In this document: one piece after another, positions 22,994 to 35,361 of the stretch
How positions within the stretch are numbered: position 1 is the first letter of the stretch
How the letters are laid out: the number at the start of each line of letters is the position of its first letter
Assembly: GCA_963682055.1 (NCBI GenBank)
Contig: OY821742.1
Span: forward strand, 10,509,752 to 10,573,751
DNA length: 64,000 bases
Direction of reading: 5' to 3'
Source: Primula veris
Taxonomy: Eukaryota; Streptophyta; Magnoliopsida; Ericales; Primulaceae
Translations under genes and position numbers: made by a program
The notes under the pieces: model-generated
Databases searched by the model: none
What the model saw: the letters and a program-made list of their open reading frames with translations, nothing else
What the model was told of the DNA's origin: nothing

Positions 22994-24083
22994 TTAATCA
23001 TCAAAATAAATATCTCCATTTGCCGTTTCATCAATTTCGGTAAACATATTTTTATTACCACACATATGGTTGCTAGCCCCCGTATCTAAATACCAAGTAG
23101 TATTTTCTCCGCTTTTATTTTCATTATGTGCAAATAAAAGTGTAGAACGTTCTTCATTTTCTCTAGCAAAATTAGCCCTTTCCTCAAATTTATTATTACT
23201 CAATCTATACTCGGAAGCGTAATGCCCAAATTTTTGACAATTATAACATTTAATTTGGGACTTATCATACCTCGCTTTTCCGTTATAATTTCCTCCTCTT
23301 CTACGGCCTCTTGTCGGATAAGAGTTTTGTCTCCTCTCTTCTTTTTTGAAAGAATTGTAACCACCACGGCCATAATTTTGACCTCGATCTCTTTCTCGTT
23401 GGCTTTTCGAGTTGCCAAAAAATTTCTCGTTCATGCTAAATTTCGTTTGAAAAGCATGTTCGAGCGGCTCTTCTTTCACAACTCTTTTGTTAAGTTTTTC
23501 TTCATGAGCTTGGAGCGATCCCAAAAGTTGATCCACCGTCATAGATTCTATGTCTTCAGATTCCTCGATAGCCACAACAATATAATCACATTTGGAATCT
23601 AAAGAACGTAGTATTTTTTCGACAACACGGGTGTCGTCCAATTTTTCTCCTCATCTTTTCATTTGATTGACGACCTTTTGAACTCGTAAAAAATAGTCGT
23701 CAACCGATTCAGAGACTTTCATACATAAAGCCTCAAAATCACCACGTAGGGTTTGAAGTCGAATATTTTTTTACCTTGTCAACTCCTTTGAACGAATTCT
23801 CCAAAATATCTCAAGCTTCTTTGCTCGTGGTTGCACACTGCACCTTTTCGAACATAATTTCATTCAAAACTTGATGGATGATGTTAAGAGCCTCTCGATC
23901 CTTCTTCTTTAAGTCCTCCATTTGAGCCTGAGTTACGTCAGCGTCTTCTTCGGGTTCATTATACCCGGTCTCTACAATTTCTCACACATTTCGGGAACCG
24001 AGAAGCACTTTCATTCTTATGCTCCAATAATCGTAGAAATTTTTCTTAAGTATGGGTTTAAAAGGGGTCATTCCACCGGCCAT
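22994..24083 (-). pseudogene. gag: copia gag and protease of the truncated relic
   Basis: Translation from the ATG at 24083 gives the usual MAGG start and a UBN2-type gag core with TGA codons at conserved Trp positions (for example in ASKEAWDILE). The longest clean frame (22994-23641) has VEKILRSLDSKCDYIVVAIE, an RGRRRGG basic patch, the knuckle CYNCQKFGHYASEY (final Cys changed to Tyr) and the protease site WYLDTGASNHMCG. The altered knuckle and the stops show it is not functional. Confidence 0.82.
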
Positions 24084-24111
24084 TTTGGGATCGTTGGCTC
24101 TGATACCACTG

Positions 24112-24710
24112 CTGGATTTGAAAGAATATCAAAGGAGGTCAAAAAACTAGTAACAAAATGGTAGAAAAAACACAAAAAAGGGAAAATGACTTTTTATTAT
24201 TTTGGTGTGTCTTACAAAGGTAAAAATATCACTTATTTATACTAAACTCAACATGAATGTAGAAAATGAAAGGTTAAATAGTTTTAATCTCATGAACCCA
24301 TGATCTCAACTTATAAAATATAAATGTTAAATCTATGATCTCTAAAAACTTATAAAATGTAAATGCTAAATAATAATAATACCACAAAATTAATACCATA
24401 CAGTTACTTTTTTTTTCAACATCTACTACAAAGAAAAACCATGTTTCCATCTTTATCCTCATAACTCGAGTGGTTTGTCCATTTAAATTTTTGTTTCCTA
24501 TTTCTATTTTTTCTGCTAAACTTTGTAATACGCAATATTGGTTTAGTTTCATGTTGTATTCTAATAAGCAGCTTGTTTCATAAGACTACAACAAGAGCAA
24601 CACGTTTAAAATGTGTGCTGGCACTGATCACGATTCACGTGTGTTTTCTCTTAATTTTTATTTATACAGTATGTTTCTGCTAAACTTTCAGACAGAATAT
24701 CAAAGGATTT
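24112..24710 (-). repeat. Probable 5' LTR remnant of the truncated copia element
   Basis: It lies immediately upstream (minus sense) of the primer site, so at least its first few hundred bases should be LTR. A possible LTR start TGTTGTAG falls near 24590. Without a 3' LTR the boundary cannot be fixed. No gene is seen. Confidence 0.45.
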
Positions 24711-24713
24711 ATA

Positions 24714-25102
24714 CAGTTTCGTACCCTGCACAATACACTTTTTTTTTTATTTAGTACATTTTACTATGAAAAATCCTATTTAATACCTTCTACTGTCAAA
24801 ATCACTCAATTCAGTACACTCTTCGCCAATTTTTCAAGTGATTTTGATAGTTCAAGGTATTATAATTGAAAAAAAGGTATTGTACAGGGTACTAAAGTGT
24901 TAAAATCTTGGTGACGTGGCAGTGATGACGTCATTGCCACGTCACTTTTATTTAAACAATTAACGGAGAGAGTAGTAAATTGAATAATTTTGGTAGTTGA
25001 AGGTACTAAATTGGATTTTTAGTAGTAGGAGGTACTAAATTGGATTTTTAGTAGTAGGAGGTAATAAATTATAAAAATTGTATTGTGCAGAGTATTAAAC
25101 TG
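24714..25102. mobile_element. MITE with about 28-bp terminal inverted repeats
   Basis: The left end CAGTTTCGTACCCTGCACAA is matched by the complement of the right end (CAGTTTAATACTCTGCACAA). The interior is non-coding and has two tandem copies of a unit containing GGTACTAAATTGGATTTTTA (about 25000-25060). At 24912-24946 it contains an ACGT-rich palindrome. Confidence 0.7.
24912..24946. promoter_or_regulatory. Palindrome with three ACGT cores
   Basis: Perfect 11-bp arms GTGACGTGGCA and TGCCACGTCAC flank a central ATGACGTCAT. Each part has an ACGT core of the type bound by plant bZIP factors. It may be a structural feature of the MITE only; regulatory activity is inference. Confidence 0.45.
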
Positions 25103-25703
25103 TTTATATCCCGAATATTTATATTCATTTTATTCGGCTGTTTTTAGCGGCTTATTTATTTAAATTACTACCAAAGAAAAAAATATGTTTTCGTTGCGAT
25201 GTGGCTATACAACTCTATTGTTCTGTCTACAATTTTATATTTTGCATACTTTGTATTTGTCTAATAAACTAGTTAAACCATGATATATTTGTTTTAGTCT
25301 TTGAAGTTTTCTGGTGTTAGAGCAGCTTAAATTTTTTAAACCACTATAGAAGAGAGAGCCTGTTTGTTACCTTTGTCCTTGTAGAACTTCTGTGTTTTTT
25401 TTTCTTCATAATGTTTTTCATTGTGATTTCTTGTTTGTTTATTGTGTTTGCTTATTTGATTTGCTTGTTCATTCTTCTCCCCTGATTCGGACAAATTGCG
25501 CAATAAAATAACAAGTACAACAATTAAAGGTTTTTTTGTTATTTTGATTATGACATGAACAAAATAACAAAAAATCCTACATCTAACATCTCCAAAAGTT
25601 TATAGCTTGGTAGCTCCACTGAATCATTATGGCATTTGTGGACTTTATTGAGTGACTACAGTCTAGAGATATTAGTCGCTTCGGGGAGTTTAATAAGTTT
25701 TAA
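25103..25703. other. A/T-rich intergenic sequence
   Basis: No gene or clear repeat seen between the two MITEs. Confidence 0.5.
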
Positions 25704-25990
25704 TGTAATTAACTTTGTTTCAATTCCGATTTAGTGTGTCCAACTCTAATTTTTCTCATTTAATGTGTTTGACTTTATTTTGTTCTTAATTTAATACAAT
25801 TTCGTCCAAAAAATCCAGATGGCGTTACATCTATGGATATAGATGAAGTCACGTGATTGCATGTGACATTATTCTCCTCATTTTTGTTAACGAAATTGTA
25901 TTAAATTGAGAAAAAATAAAGTATAATACATTAAATGAAAAAATTTAGAATCCAGCACACTAAATCGCAATTGGACCAAAGTTAATTACA
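25704..25990. mobile_element. MITE with about 100-bp terminal inverted repeats
   Basis: The left arm starts TGTAATTAACTTTG and the right arm ends CAAAGTTAATTACA. The arms stay complementary for about 100 bp with scattered mismatches (segments such as GATTTAGTGTG and AATTTAATACAATTTCGT recur inverted). A short centre holds a CACGTG box. Non-coding; superfamily unassigned. Confidence 0.75.
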
Positions 25991-26774
25991 TATAATCTTA
26001 ATTATTTTGCTTCAGTGTGGATACTGGATACCATTAAAAGACTGAGCTTTTCCTCGAGAGTCTGAGTGTGTGAGCATAATCCAGGATTTTTTTATTTTTT
26101 TTTGGAAATGATCCATGATTGGTTAATAACGTTTGATCTTATAGTATTTCATAAGATATGTTTTTTTGGCACAACTACAAAAAATGAGTACTGTCAACAT
26201 TATTTCAACAAAATATATATAAAAAATGAATGAAAAATTAAAATAAGTTATGTTTTTCAGCCTGATGGGGAGTGACGTGATGGTCTGGTCACCACTTAGC
26301 TTCCCGTACTTTTTGGTATTAGAAAAATAGGCTAAGAGCAACTAATGACGAATTCAAAACCACTGCGCGGGCTCTGAAAATGAATACATAAAATTACTAT
26401 TTGTAGGCCGCAAAGTATAATAGCACTCACTTTTCTCTCCACTTCAGTATCTTAAGATGTTTAATGCATGTTAGTTTGTAAAAAAATGTAAGGCAAAAAT
26501 CTGCTGTTGGATGTTACTCATGACGAATTTCCATCTAGAGAAGGTGGAATGTGTAATCATATACTCCATATTTTTCATTGACATTATTCCTATAAGTTGA
26601 CAAGTAAATGAACAACTCAAGTTACAATATTTATTGCCTAAACTAAACTTTAGAGACAGCCCCAGTTTCCTTGAAGAAAATCAGATGCTACAATGCAATG
26701 ATGCATCGTTCCACCGGATAGGGTTGCGTATCTTTGACACTGCATTTTTCTTCATTCAGGTTCATTCTTCAACT
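25991..26774. other. 3' flank of gene B
   Basis: Non-coding. The part at 26570-26774 should contain the gene B 3' untranslated region and is shared with the flank of relic C. The segment 26674-26704 recurs, in matching transcript sense, after gene A. Confidence 0.5.
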
Positions 26775-29700
26775 TCAGCTTATCATGTCTAACGATTTCA
26801 ATATAAATGTATATATGAAGGCATCTTCTTCAAGCATTTCAAACCTTCATGAAAATAGACAGTTATATCAATGAGCCATACAACTATTATTCCATTGCAA
26901 ACATAAGTATTTCAATGGAATGTGATCGATTCAGCTGGACTAGGAATACAATTTGGGAAGTGGGATTATTTGTAATGGAATAGTTCATTTTTCTTTTTTT
27001 TACACCTTTACTTAGTATGGCTGGATTGCCGGGTTGCTCATCGATCAGTAAGTCACTTTTTTATTCCACACTAAAAATTATTTACATTTCTTCCAGAATA
27101 ATAAGTTTTTGTACAGTTTTGACACGTACAATATTCTTTTTAATATTTTTTAAAGATAAATATATCTCCTTATATAGCCTGTATTTCTTTTTTTGGGAAT
27201 GACCTTTACCGGATGTTATTCCTTGATTTTATCTTACAGTTACTCTTTCGTTTCTGCTCAAAGTTAAGAATATCAGTTGTACATTATGAGAGTCCTACAA
27301 CAAGAAAGAAACTTGAAAACAGGAAAAGTTACCTTCCGGACTTTGCAAAGTGGCCTGCGCTAAACTCACATTTGAACAACAAAATATTATCATCAGTCTT
27401 CAGATCTCTCAGTTTTGCAACAAATTTAGCAGGTTCCGAATACAATACACGCGGATCTGTGAAGGCATAGATAATCTAAAATCAATACCATATTATAAGA
27501 CACAATCTAGCATTATAATGCCATTATATCCATTTCAAACATTTAGTGAAAGAGAATATGACATGCAATATGGATCATAGAGGAGAAAAACCCAACGAGT
27601 AAAATTCACACCAACTTGTTGGGATCTAAAGAAATTTTGCGGAGACGGAGATAATAAATAAACATGAATTACTACCACTACAATTGTCAGTACAAAATTA
27701 TCATTTTTGGCATAAAGAAACTTGTTTGAATTAAACTACTATATAACTGGGTCATAATTTTTCTCATTTGATCCTGATCATGAAGTCGGGTTCATACTTC
27801 ATACAGTTTGGCTCACAATTCCTGGAGTGGCTAGTATAGGAACCTAAAGCAAGTTGTTTGGCCTTCATACAGTTGTTTGGTCTTTTTCAGGCAGTCGTGA
27901 TTGTGAAATACAACATGACGTGTTGTGCAATTATGTTAATGAATCTTAGAGTTGGCATTCATATACAAACAAAGATCAGCAAGTCCTCGCTAAATTTGGG
28001 AGCCATTTATTTATAGTTAATCAGTGATGAAAAAAGGGAGAAGAGCAGTGCTGAGTTGAATCATTGGTGAGTTTGGGAGAATTATATCATAAGGACATAG
28101 TAAAATTAACAAGCAACTGGTAAAACTACATCATTTTACACTTCAAACAACCATCTAGGTCTTCTAAAAAAGGAAGCAAAAGTACCATTCAGACCAGCTG
28201 TCACAAGAATTGATGGATATTTTTGTGCCGAAACCTACAGAGATACGGATCAGGAAAGTTATCATCATCTCACAACTAAAAAGCCATTATTTTTTTCAGG
28301 ATATGGTAAAAGTTGAACCAGCTCATTAGAACGCATACAAGATAAACATGTCGGAAAATAAGAAAGGCGTTTAGTACTCACATTATCAACGGGGGCATAC
28401 GACTTCATGTAGTAATAGAATTCTTCCTTACGAGGATCACCCCATTCCTGCAACAACAAAAGAATCAATCGGATCGGTCGAAAATGTTGGCTCCTACTTT
28501 TTTTTAACTACTATTTTCAATTTAGCATTATCCTTATATCCAAAGTTAATCCTATATTCTCGATATTTTACCAGAGCTGCATGACTCTACTTTTCTACTC
28601 TATCTAAAAAGACATAGTGACATGTTTACGATAACATAAAAGCAAAACATTTTTTGGCCGCATCCATGGGCGAGAGGCTCTCCTATATCCTAACCAAAAA
28701 CGAACACACTCAACACAATAAAGTGGCAACTAACGAAATCAAATTGTTAACATTTGATATCCATTTTTTTTAGATGAAGTGCTACAAATGATGCTTCTAC
28801 ATTCATGTATATACAATTTAAGCAAAAATCTCCAGTGGACAATGATTACCAACACTTATGGTTCATGTCGGCAATAAGCAACCACAGAAGACGTAAATAA
28901 GACGAATTTTACAGGCTCTTAGGAAGCAAAAATACAGTTCAGATGGAGATGTAATATTAAGCCTTAAAGTTATTTAATTGTTTCATGTTGAGTAAGTGGC
29001 TTATCTGGAGTTACCTTCCTTCTTAAAAAGATCTTGATGATATGGTGGACTTTTTAGCAAACGATGAACTCACCTCATATTCTTCTGTTGTTAGAGGAAT
29101 AGATGGATCAAGCATTGTTGTAACAACATCAACAAAAGGTACTTGGGCAATAGCGGCCTTGAATAGATCAGGCCGCCTGTTAAGAACAGCACCTATAAGC
29201 AAACCCCCCGCACTTCCACCATTAATAACAAGCTTCTCTTTTGTGCAGTATTTCATCTCAATTAAATACTCTGCACAAGCAATGAAATCCGTGAAAGTAT
29301 TTTTTTTCTTTAGTAGTTTCCCATTTTCATACCATTGTCTCCCCATTTCGCCACCCCCACGCACATGAGCGATTACGTAAATAAATCCTCTGTCTAGCAA
29401 AGACAGCCTTGATGCCTTGAAACTGGGATCCGAAGAATACTGTTGTGAACAAACAACAATAGCAGGCACGTAAAAAAAACTGTCTCATATAGCGGATGAT
29501 GCCACATATGTAGCCATAAAAAACTATCACCATAAAGAATGATAACTGGATAACCCACTGAGTAAATCAAAATCATGAAAGTACGAAATTGGAATATGGG
29601 ATGATACCTCATATGACCCATAACCGTATAGTAGCAGCGGATTCGATCCATTAAGTTTCACGAGATCCTTTCTGTAGACAATTGACATTGGAACATGAAT

Positions 29701-32700
29701 ACCGTCTTGAGCAATGGCCCATTGTCTTTCTGTAATATAGTTTGAGGAATTAAAACCACCCAAAACCTGAGACAAAGAGTTAAAACATTAATTTGTATTC
29801 CTTACCAAAAAAAAAATGTTTGAGAGAAACGATTATTTGATGTACTGAAAAAATTGGAGCTCAATAAGTCCTTTCCGTAATGGTAAGTGAAAGTGTTATA
29901 GTGAAGAAAGGTATCATTTTAAACATTACAGGGTTCACCCATAAAACAAAACGATATAGCATCCTTTAAAAGCAACCCAGAATGAGAATTCTAGCATTTC
30001 TCCAACGAACATAGCCTAAAATTTATAGAGAAATAAATACTCGAACAAGGTCAAGACTCAAGAGTGTAGACGCAAATGAGCTGAGTGAACTTTGAGCTAA
30101 AAGGCACATCAAATAAAGCTAAAACAATAACTTACTGATTCTATTTTCTTGGTTACAGATGCTCCTGTGTTCATGTCATAATCGAAAACAGTTCTTGGGG
30201 ACCTCAATGAGCTATAGGTAAAGCGTAATATACTGGAAGAAAATTCTGAATCTGATGGTTTTACTGTATACACGGGATCCACAAACTCAACAGCCTCAGC
30301 TCTTTGGAGCTTTTGTATTGATTCTCCAACAGGCGGAAGATGGTATATCTTAACTTTCATAAGGCCATTTTCACGCTCAAATGCAACTAGATGATCGGAA
30401 AAGAGTAGCATTTGCTCAATCTTTACGCTGTAGTAACAATCAGTTGAGCTTTATTGGAAATTAAGTTGAATCTTCTGGCTAACGAATGAGAAAGATGTGT
30501 ACTAGAAAAAAATATGTACAGTTTTCTTCTTTTTAAAAAAATAGGCTTTGGTCATCTCATCCGCTCATTCATCATCAGTAGATTGACTAAATTCTAGCAA
30601 CCAACTCTCATCATATAATTTCTAAATGGCAAATCGAAGTATTTTAACATACTAACATGCATCTTGATTTTATGAAAACTATTTATGCAATGACATGCCA
30701 ATCCTAGTGAAAATTAAAAGTAATGACCAATGATGCCTACGAAAAAATTATTTGGTTTCAAATTTTCAATCATAATTTGCTTAGACCCCATATATAGTTA
30801 TATAATCCATAACCGAGTTAAAATAATTTGACATTTGAGTACCTTTCCCTGTGAGGCAAAATAACTGTGACTGCGGATACATTCTCAACTGGACAAGCTA
30901 ATAGTTCGGAATTATAGAACTCATCACTTCGTCTCTTGATGAAAAAGTGATTACCACGATGACTAACTGATGTGTCAATACCATCTAGGTGAGGTGTTAA
31001 AGGTATAATCCCATGTTCGGGCTTAGCAACGTCAAAGTAGAAATTAAAGCTTGTAGTTTTGCTTTCCGATCCAACAAACACAAATTTCTCACTTTCGGAA
31101 ACCCCAACAAACACTGAGAAAATGTCATCCTTTTCATGGTAAAGGCACAAGTCATCCGTTTGTTCTTTCCCTAGTTTGTATAGCCACACCTATAAATGGG
31201 ATGGGGAAAATATTATGTATACTGATTGCTGAAAAGAAAAGATTGTAAAGGGACATGAAAAGCTGTTCCTGATTGAACCGAATCTTACCAGGCAAATCAA
31301 ATCTGCAAGTTACGTCGTGAAAGAAAAATGTTTGGAAAACGGGACCTTGGAACTATTTTCTCATATTAAGGTGATTTGAATTTAAGCCGCCAAACAGAAA
31401 AAGGAAACCATTAAAAAGAATCAGACCATCGTGTGGTACTAGCATTGCTTCAACCACAAATGTACTTGCTAGAATAATACTAGAAAAAAAAATACTCGAG
31501 CATATACATCCAATCTTCAACAGTAATACCTTATCAGGTCGAAGGGCCGCATCCATTGTGACGTAAATTAAAGCTTCATCACCGGCCCATACAACATTTG
31601 ATGTCACGCCCACTAAAGGCTTCCCCACAGGTTGTCTAGTTTCAGCATCAATGATGTGAATAGTATAGTTCTCATTACCTTTAATATCTTCTGCATATGC
31701 TACTAACTTTTGATTTGGACTAAGCTGCATAATGAATAACAAAGGAAAAGTGTAATGGAATTACCAACAAAAAGGAAACATGAATAAAATTTGCAAATTC
31801 AGAAATGATGGAAAACAGAAGATAAAACTAAAAGTTGTTCTTACCTGGAAAGCACCTATTCTGTAATAATCGTGACCTTGGGCTTCTAAATTCTCATCAA
31901 GTATCACATGCTCAGGAGGAGAATCGGGTCCAGTCGGCATGACATCATAAACCGAAGATTTTTCTCCGTTATTAGGAGCCAAACGGCGGCAATACTGAAC
32001 ATAATCCAGTCCCGCCAAGGTCCTTTCATAGTAATAGTAAGGCCCTCTTCGTCTAGGTGCAGTGATGTCATCCTCTTTAATCCGACTTTTCAGTTCAGCA
32101 TAAATATCATCTTGGAAGTGTTTGGTACCTAGTACACGATTAATATATCACAATATAATGCATTTCTCAGTATCTAGAAAGTTATAGCTAAAGAAGTTCC
32201 CATTATTATTCAAAAGTAAGCACAGCATTATAAATTCAGATTCACCAATTACATATATAAAATACATTGATTAGCAAAAGCAGTATAATGAATCAATCAC
32301 CTACAAGATTATTAACGACTGGTGATTTTTTTTCATAATGACAAAAAAACTCAGGAATAATTTCTATATTAATTAAATTTGATAAATAAGAATAATTTAT
32401 CGTGGGTAATACTATTTGACACAATGTATTAATTTTTTGTTGCTAATTCCACAGAAAACATGGATTCCATATTTACGTCAACATAGCAAAGAACGTTATG
32501 TTTTAATTTTAGAGAGAATTCCCTAAACTATCTCATAGCAACTTATATTCCTTCTGCTTATCTTGATAATTTCACATTTCTCATAGGTATTACTTTTTAA
32601 TTATTTAATTTATTTACTAAAGGGTCATGCAAACAAAAATATAATACACATATTTTATCCTTCTACAAACCCAAAAAAATAGTTTTAAATTACAACAAAA

Positions 32701-34969
32701 TAAAAAATAAAACACAAAAAAAAATCACAAAAAAATGGAAAAAAAAAATGAAAAAATCACAAAAAAAAATTATAAAAAATGAAAAAAAAATCACAAACTT
32801 TTTACAAAATTACAAAAAAATATATAATATTTTTTGTCAATATAACACTTTTTATACCGAAAAAACTGTATTTTCATAAATAAAAAAAACACTTTTTTCA
32901 TAAAAAAAAACACTTTTTTCATCAAAAAAACACTTTTTCCATCAAAAAGTGAATTTTTTTATACAAAAAGTGGTTTTTCCATGAAAATGTGCCCTTTTTT
33001 AAATCTAAATGAGCTGAAAGTGCATTTGATTCAGTCGAAAGTACATATATTTCAGTCAAAAGCGTATATAGTTCAATAAAAGTGCATATAGCAGTCAAAA
33101 GTGCATTAAAATTGAGTCGAAATTGCATTCAATTTAGCTGAAAATACATCTAGTTCCGTTGAAAGGGCATATAATTCAGTCGAAAGTAAATATAGTTCAG
33201 CTAAAAGTGCATCTGATTCAGATGAAAATACATCTGGTTAAGTCAAAAGTGCATATAATTCAGCTAAAAGTGTATCTGATTCAACTAAAACTGTATCTGG
33301 TTCAGCTAAAAGTGCATATGTTTCAGCCAAAAGTGCATCTAGTTCAATTAAATTGCATATAGTTCTGTAAAAGGTGCATCTAGTACAGCTAAAATTGCAT
33401 ATAGTTTCGTAAAATATGCATCTGTTTCAGCTAAAAGTGCATCTGGTTCAGCTAAAAGTGTATCTGCTTCAGCTGAAAGTGCATATAGTTCAACTGAAAT
33501 TGCATATAGTTCAGTCGAAAGTGCATTTACTGCAGTCGAAAGTGCATAAAGTTCAATAAAAATGCATATATTTTACTTTAAAGTTAAAAAAAACTTGATG
33601 GATTCGAATCACCAAGCTTTTGAATATCGGTGTTGGTTGCAAGCGCTCTTAACAATTTGAGCTTACGGATCTAAAGTTAGTTTCTAAAAAGGCAATTCAA
33701 ACTTTAACAAGCATTGAAATAAGTCAAACGAGAGTTAAATACATAAAATTCACTTTTTGATGAAAATGTGTTTTTTTTAAAGAAAAAACAGCTTTTTCGG
33801 TGTAAAAAGTGGTATATTAACAAAAAAAGAAAAATATTTTTTTGTAATTTTTTAAAAAGTTTGTGATTTTTTATGATTTTTTCATTTTTTATAATTTTCT
33901 GTCATTTTTTATAATTTTTTGTGATTTTTTTTATAATTTTTTTTGATTTTTTTTATTTTTTATGATTTTTTTTATTTTTTGTAATTTTTTTCATTAATGA
34001 GGGATGGATAGAGAGATATATTCTTTTTTTTATGAAATTAGATTTTTTTTAGTTTATATAATATAAAAAAATGGTATCTAAAAGAAATACAAATTATAAT
34101 AGGTATCTAAGTACGCACAATGTATTAATCCTTAATTTTATAGCTACAGTGATGTGACAGAATACCTACACAACATCTATCGATTTCCGGACATTTTCTT
34201 CACGGAGTTCTTTAGTCTTATATCACTATCTATGATTAATTTGCCATCAACTTATCCAGCTTCTTGAGGATTATTCAAAAGTTAACATAAATGTTTATAT
34301 TTATTGACCATTCTTATGAATTTGTAAATCAATGTTATTCCTTTTCTCACCATGCATGCAGGGGAAGCTAAGTGGGGACGATCGGGTGCCACGGCACCTC
34401 TCATAATTTTAGAAATTTCAAGTGACGTAATTTTTTTTTAGTACAATTTCTTTTTATGTGTAGATTTGGCACCCCCATAAAAATATGTTACTTGTACATA
34501 TATTTTGGCACCCCCCATTTATACATCCTGACTTCGCCCCCGGCTTCTTTTCCCCTCTTTATTCTACTTTCATTAATTATGCCATTGAATGCAAACTTCT
34601 TTTTCTCTACTTTCATTGTGTCATTTTCATGCAAATAAACGAAGCATTACCAGACATAATAAGGCTTGTGTAATTATTCTCCTCCAGGAGATACGCAAGG
34701 ATGTGAGGGTCGGAGCGAGAATCATCACGGAGCCAGTAATAGTTATCAACCCTGACGTCACCAAACATTTTCATTTCATGCCTCACCTTCTTTGCCTTTG
34801 GTGGTTTGTTCACAGAATAATGTATCTTCTTTGCTTCATTCAACACCCCCGATGCCGAAGATGCCCCCTCATGAAGTAAACAGTGGGAAGCATAATGTGG
34901 ATGGAGAGCGTATGGAAGCGCAAGAACAGTACCAGCCAAGAAAATCAAAGTAAGAAGAAATAGTTTCAT
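26775..34969 (-). CDS. Gene B: secreted oligopeptidase B-like serine peptidase (S9)
   Basis: Eleven exons on the minus strand join in frame to 756 aa: 34969-34651, 32128-31845, 31724-31530, 31189-30843, 30427-30136, 29766-29608, 29439-29074, 28447-28382, 28234-28186, 27456-27333, 26844-26775. All introns are GT-AG. The N terminus [19 protein letters not shown] is a good signal peptide; a linker of about 45 residues precedes [11 protein letters not shown], near where I recall other plant and bacterial relatives starting. The beta-propeller spans roughly residues 60-480 and the alpha/beta hydrolase domain the rest. The triad is Ser608 (GGSAGG), Asp693 (NDPRV) and His728 (AGHF). The acidic Glu of RGGGEMG, in the region binding a basic P1 residue, is present. 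Family members cut short peptides after Arg or Lys; secretion is inferred. Length is slightly above bacterial family size because of the leader. Intron 1 (2522 bp) contains a foldback element. Confidence 0.9.
33005..33560 (+). repeat. 21-bp tandem repeat array, about 25 copies
   Basis: Units of about 21 bp close to AGTTCAGCTAAAAGTGCATCT are repeated with variation. Because 21 is a multiple of three, part of the array (33159-33362) is an open frame of seven-residue repeats (like QLKVHLI), which I regard as a by-product, not a gene. Confidence 0.85.
33592..33669 (-). other. tRNA-like or SINE-head-like module
   Basis: On the minus strand TAAGCTCAAATTGTTAAGAGCG resembles a tRNA D-arm and A box, and GATTCGAATCC matches a B box with one mismatch, about 40 bases apart. 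The acceptor stem does not pair properly, so it is not a functional tRNA gene; it may be a SINE head or decayed tRNA pseudogene. Confidence 0.5.
34359..34541. mobile_element. Short hAT-like non-autonomous fragment
   Basis: It starts CAGGGGAAGC and ends GACTTCGCCCCCG, which resemble the hAT ends seen at 57462 and 58441. It sits in intron 1 of gene B. No target duplication was found. Confidence 0.35.
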
Positions 34970-35356
34970 GTTTACAATGTTTGGGAAAGCGAAATGTAGC
35001 TAAAGTGTTTTTTTGCTAGAGGTTTGCAGAAACCGTAAAAAGTGCAAGCTTTATCAGTTTAAAACAAACAAAAAAACAAGAAAAAGTGAGTTCTCTATGG
35101 AAGTTCAAATCCAGCTTTTTTACTTCAAAACAAGCATTTTAAACAATATGATGCATATAGCTGATACTTATTGCAACTAGCCAGTTTCCATGTTGTAGAT
35201 GTATATAGTGTTGGTATATAATTAAGGAGGACCTCTGAGACACAATGACAACCACACATACTGAATAATAAGACAAAAAGACAACCAGTTGCATAAGCTG
35301 ATAAGCTCCTTAATTTGAAAGTAGACTAATTGCCAATCAATTTGTTCCCACTTGTG
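34970..35356. other. Promoter-side flank of gene B
   Basis: Only 387 bp separate the gene B start codon from the gypsy target duplication. No clear TATA box within 100 bp of the ATG was seen; TATATA-like sequence occurs about 230 bp upstream. The nearby gypsy LTR could influence expression. Confidence 0.4.
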
Positions 35357-35361
35357 CTCTG

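Larger units (their letters stand above)
20935..24111 (-). mobile_element. 3'-truncated Ty1/copia relic
   Basis: On the minus strand this element runs from the primer site TGGTATCAGAGCC (24099-24111) through gag (ATG at 24083), protease, integrase and part of reverse transcriptase. It stops inside RT near 20935, just after YVDD and MCREFE. The remaining RT, RNase H and 3' LTR are missing and an A-rich tract follows. It belongs to a different copia family from the SIRE-like element. Frames are broken by stops and shifts. Confidence 0.85.
32434..34115. mobile_element. Foldback element in intron 1 of gene B
   Basis: An A-rich left arm (about 32690-32910) and a T-rich right arm (about 33770-33990) are complementary: segments such as TCACAAACTTTTTA, AATTACAAAAAAATAT and ACCGAAAAA recur inverted. 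Between them lie 21-bp tandem repeats and a tRNA-like module. The 14-bp direct repeat CACAATGTATTAAT at 32420-32433 and 34116-34129 may be a target duplication. No transposase frame. Class is unassigned. Confidence 0.65.

Noticed and set aside
33005..33560. CRISPR-like array
   Set aside because: Units are contiguous 21-bp tandem repeats with no unique spacers, in a plant intron.
33592..33669. Functional tRNA gene
   Set aside because: Only box A- and B-like sequences are present; the acceptor and anticodon stems do not pair, so only a tRNA-like relic is claimed.
26775..34969. Gene B as a PCY1-type peptide cyclase
   Set aside because: The sequence follows oligopeptidase B motifs throughout, not prolyl oligopeptidase or cyclase; no cyclic-peptide precursor gene was seen.
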